This document shows, in pieces, positions 62,892 through 64,000 of a stretch of DNA of 64,000 nucleotides. The DNA is taken from the NCBI RefSeq assembly GCF_025465945.1, contig NZ_JANLNW010000020.1, forward strand, positions 1 to 64,000, given 5' to 3'. The position numbers and the translations under genes are program-made. The notes under the pieces were generated by a model. That model saw only the letters and a list, made by a program, of their open reading frames with translations, did no database searches and had not been told where the DNA came from. Source of the stretch: Pseudomonas sp. 6D_7.1_Bac1 (lineage in GTDB: Bacteria > Pseudomonadota > Gammaproteobacteria > Pseudomonadales > Pseudomonadaceae). How positions within the stretch are numbered: position 1 is the stretch's first letter; each line of letters begins with the position of its first letter.

Positions 62892-64000
62892 ATGCAATGG
62901 ATTTTCATGCTGATTGGGCTGGTGCTGGGCTGGGTGCTCGATGAGTCTTTGAGTGAGGCGTTGATTGGCGCACTGATGGGGCTTGGTGCAGGCCAGGCGT
63001 TTGTGCTGAGGCGCCTGAATTCGCAAGCGACCGAGCAGCGTAGTCAGCTGGAGCGGGCGCAGGTTGCCCTCGGTGTGGTCGAGCAGCGGCTGGCGTTGCT
63101 GGAAACCCATGGCATCAATGCCGCGCCGGTTGCTGAGCCGGCGACTGCCAGTGAGCCAACACCTGCTGCTGAAATCATCGTTGACCAAGCGCCTGAGCCT
63201 GGCCCGGCACCGTTGCCTGCCGCGCAGGAACTGGTCTGGGAATTGCCGCCCGAATTCGAGCCGGTGCAGGCAAACATTGCGCCTGAGCCTGCCGATCTCT
63301 GGACTTCGCAACCCAGCGAACCGCAACAACCTGCCGCACCCCGTGGCCCGAATCTGATCGAACGCGGCATCGCCGCCGCGCGCAATTGGCTGTTCGGCGG
63401 CAACACCGTGCTGCGGGTTGGCGTGGTGCTGTTGTTCTTCGGTCTGGCGTTCCTGCTGCGTTACGCCACCGAAGGCATGGTGGTGCCGATTGAAGTGCGT
63501 TACGCCGGGGTCGCTGCGGCGGCGCTGGCCTTGCTGGGGCTGGGGTGGTGGCTGCGGCTGCGTAACACCAACTACGCGCTGATCCTTCAGGGCACCGGCA
63601 TCGCCGTGCTGTACCTGACGGTGTTCGCCGCCATGCGCTTGCACCCGTTGCTCGATCCGACGGCGGCGTTGGGCCTGCTGGTGGTGGTGACGATCTTCTC
63701 GGCGATTCTGGCGATCACCCAGGACTCGCTGGCCCTGGCCTGCGCTGCGGCGTTGGGCGGGTTTGCCGCGCCGATCCTGACGTCCACTGGCGCCGGCAAC
63801 CATGTCGCGCTGTTCAGCTATTTCGCCTTGCTCAATGCCGGTATTCTCGCCATTGCCTGGTTCAAGGCCTGGCGTCTGCTGAACCTGATCGGCTTTGCCG
63901 GCACCTTCGGTATCGGTTTCGCCTGGGGCCTGCGTTCTTACACGCCGGAACTGCTGTGGAGCACCGAGCCGTTTCTGATTGTGTTTTTCCTGATGTACCT
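62892..64000 (+). CDS. DUF2339 domain-containing membrane protein (cut by window end)
   Basis: The visible 369 residues form the start of a large membrane protein. The first span is IFMLIGLVLGWVL, next a coiled coil with Gln/Leu/Arg (about 40-72), then a Pro/Ala/Glu-rich linker (75-155), NWLFGGNTVLRVGVVLLFFGLAFLLRY as the DUF2339 signature, and several spans after it. The family is predicted to be a many-span membrane protein of unknown function. The ATG follows ATATTGACC. The C-terminal part lies outside the window. Confidence 0.85.
   Translation, partial: MQWIFMLIGLVLGWVLDESLSEALIGALMGLGAGQAFVLRRLNSQATEQRSQLERAQVALGVVEQRLALLETHGINAAPVAEPATASEPTPAAEIIVDQAPEPGPAPLPAAQELVWELPPEFEPVQANIAPEPADLWTSQPSEPQQPAAPRGPNLIERGIAAARNWLFGGNTVLRVGVVLLFFGLAFLLRYATEGMVVPIEVRYAGVAAAALALLGLGWWLRLRNTNYALILQGTGIAVLYLTVFAAMRLHPLLDPTAALGLLVVVTIFSAILAITQDSLALACAAALGGFAAPILTSTGAGNHVALFSYFALLNAGILAIAWFKAWRLLNLIGFAGTFGIGFAWGLRSYTPELLWSTEPFLIVFFLMY

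Overview
The window is a piece of a Pseudomonas chromosome, most likely of the P. fluorescens group. The base composition is high in G+C outside the islands. Four copies of a paired inverted repeat of the Pseudomonas REP type are present. The gene order (amino-acid ABC transporter and gabP, yggX-mutY-asmA, hisBH-hisA-hisF, ctpA-envC-gpmI-grxC-secB, ntrBC, glnA-thiI-typA) is the familiar Pseudomonas arrangement. The genus call is inference from gene content and repeats, not from a search.

Bases 1 to about 17,300 are accessory DNA stacked against a tRNA-Thr gene (17229-17304). Next to the tRNA is a P4-type integrase (15736-17064). A decayed 5' fragment of a near-identical integrase lies at 2864-3077, and two ~190-bp direct repeats (7876-8067 and 9470-9657) each carry a short copy of the tRNA 3' end. 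The simplest reading is several islands inserted one after another at the same site. Their cargo is a DUF3077 gene with a tiny coupled upstream ORF; an AhpD-like protein and a SixA-like phosphatase; a three-gene group of a helical unknown protein, a GT4 glycosyltransferase and a protein with a Cys/His-rich C-terminus (3447-7344); a decayed SDR gene; a DUF5677 protein; and an AT-rich module (9990-13329) of an sce7726-type nuclease-like gene facing four overlapping genes (small ORF, GNAT, ImmA/IrrE peptidase, T4 beta-family protein). A second tyrosine recombinase (13855-14835) follows. The AT-rich module is the best candidate in the window for an undescribed, possibly defensive, system.

Bases 17,400-31,000 hold surface or small-molecule modification genes (serine-acetyltransferase-like, FkbM methyltransferase, a deaminase-like protein, an RNA-methyltransferase-like protein), a four-gene basic amino-acid ABC transporter, the GABA permease, two related Lys/Arg-rich proteins around an alpha/beta hydrolase, tRNA-Phe and yggX.

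Bases 30,000-64,000 are core metabolism and envelope: DNA repair (mutY), AsmA, a PanZ-like acetyltransferase, an OFA-type transporter, the histidine genes, a periplasmic binding protein, a trypsin-like protease, cell-wall genes (divergent polysaccharide deacetylase, ctpA, envC), gpmI, a rhodanese-like protein, grxC, secB, trmL, ntrBC, two DUF4124 proteins, a secreted chorismate mutase, glnA, thiI, typA, a YkgJ-like protein, glycogen phosphorylase and a DUF2339 protein cut by the window end.

A regulatory thread links three loci. Sigma-54 type -24/-12 sequences stand before gabP, ntrB and glnA, and GCAC-N7-GTGC dyads typical of NtrC stand before gabP and ntrB. Together these suggest that nitrogen status controls all three, through the NtrB/NtrC pair encoded in the same window.
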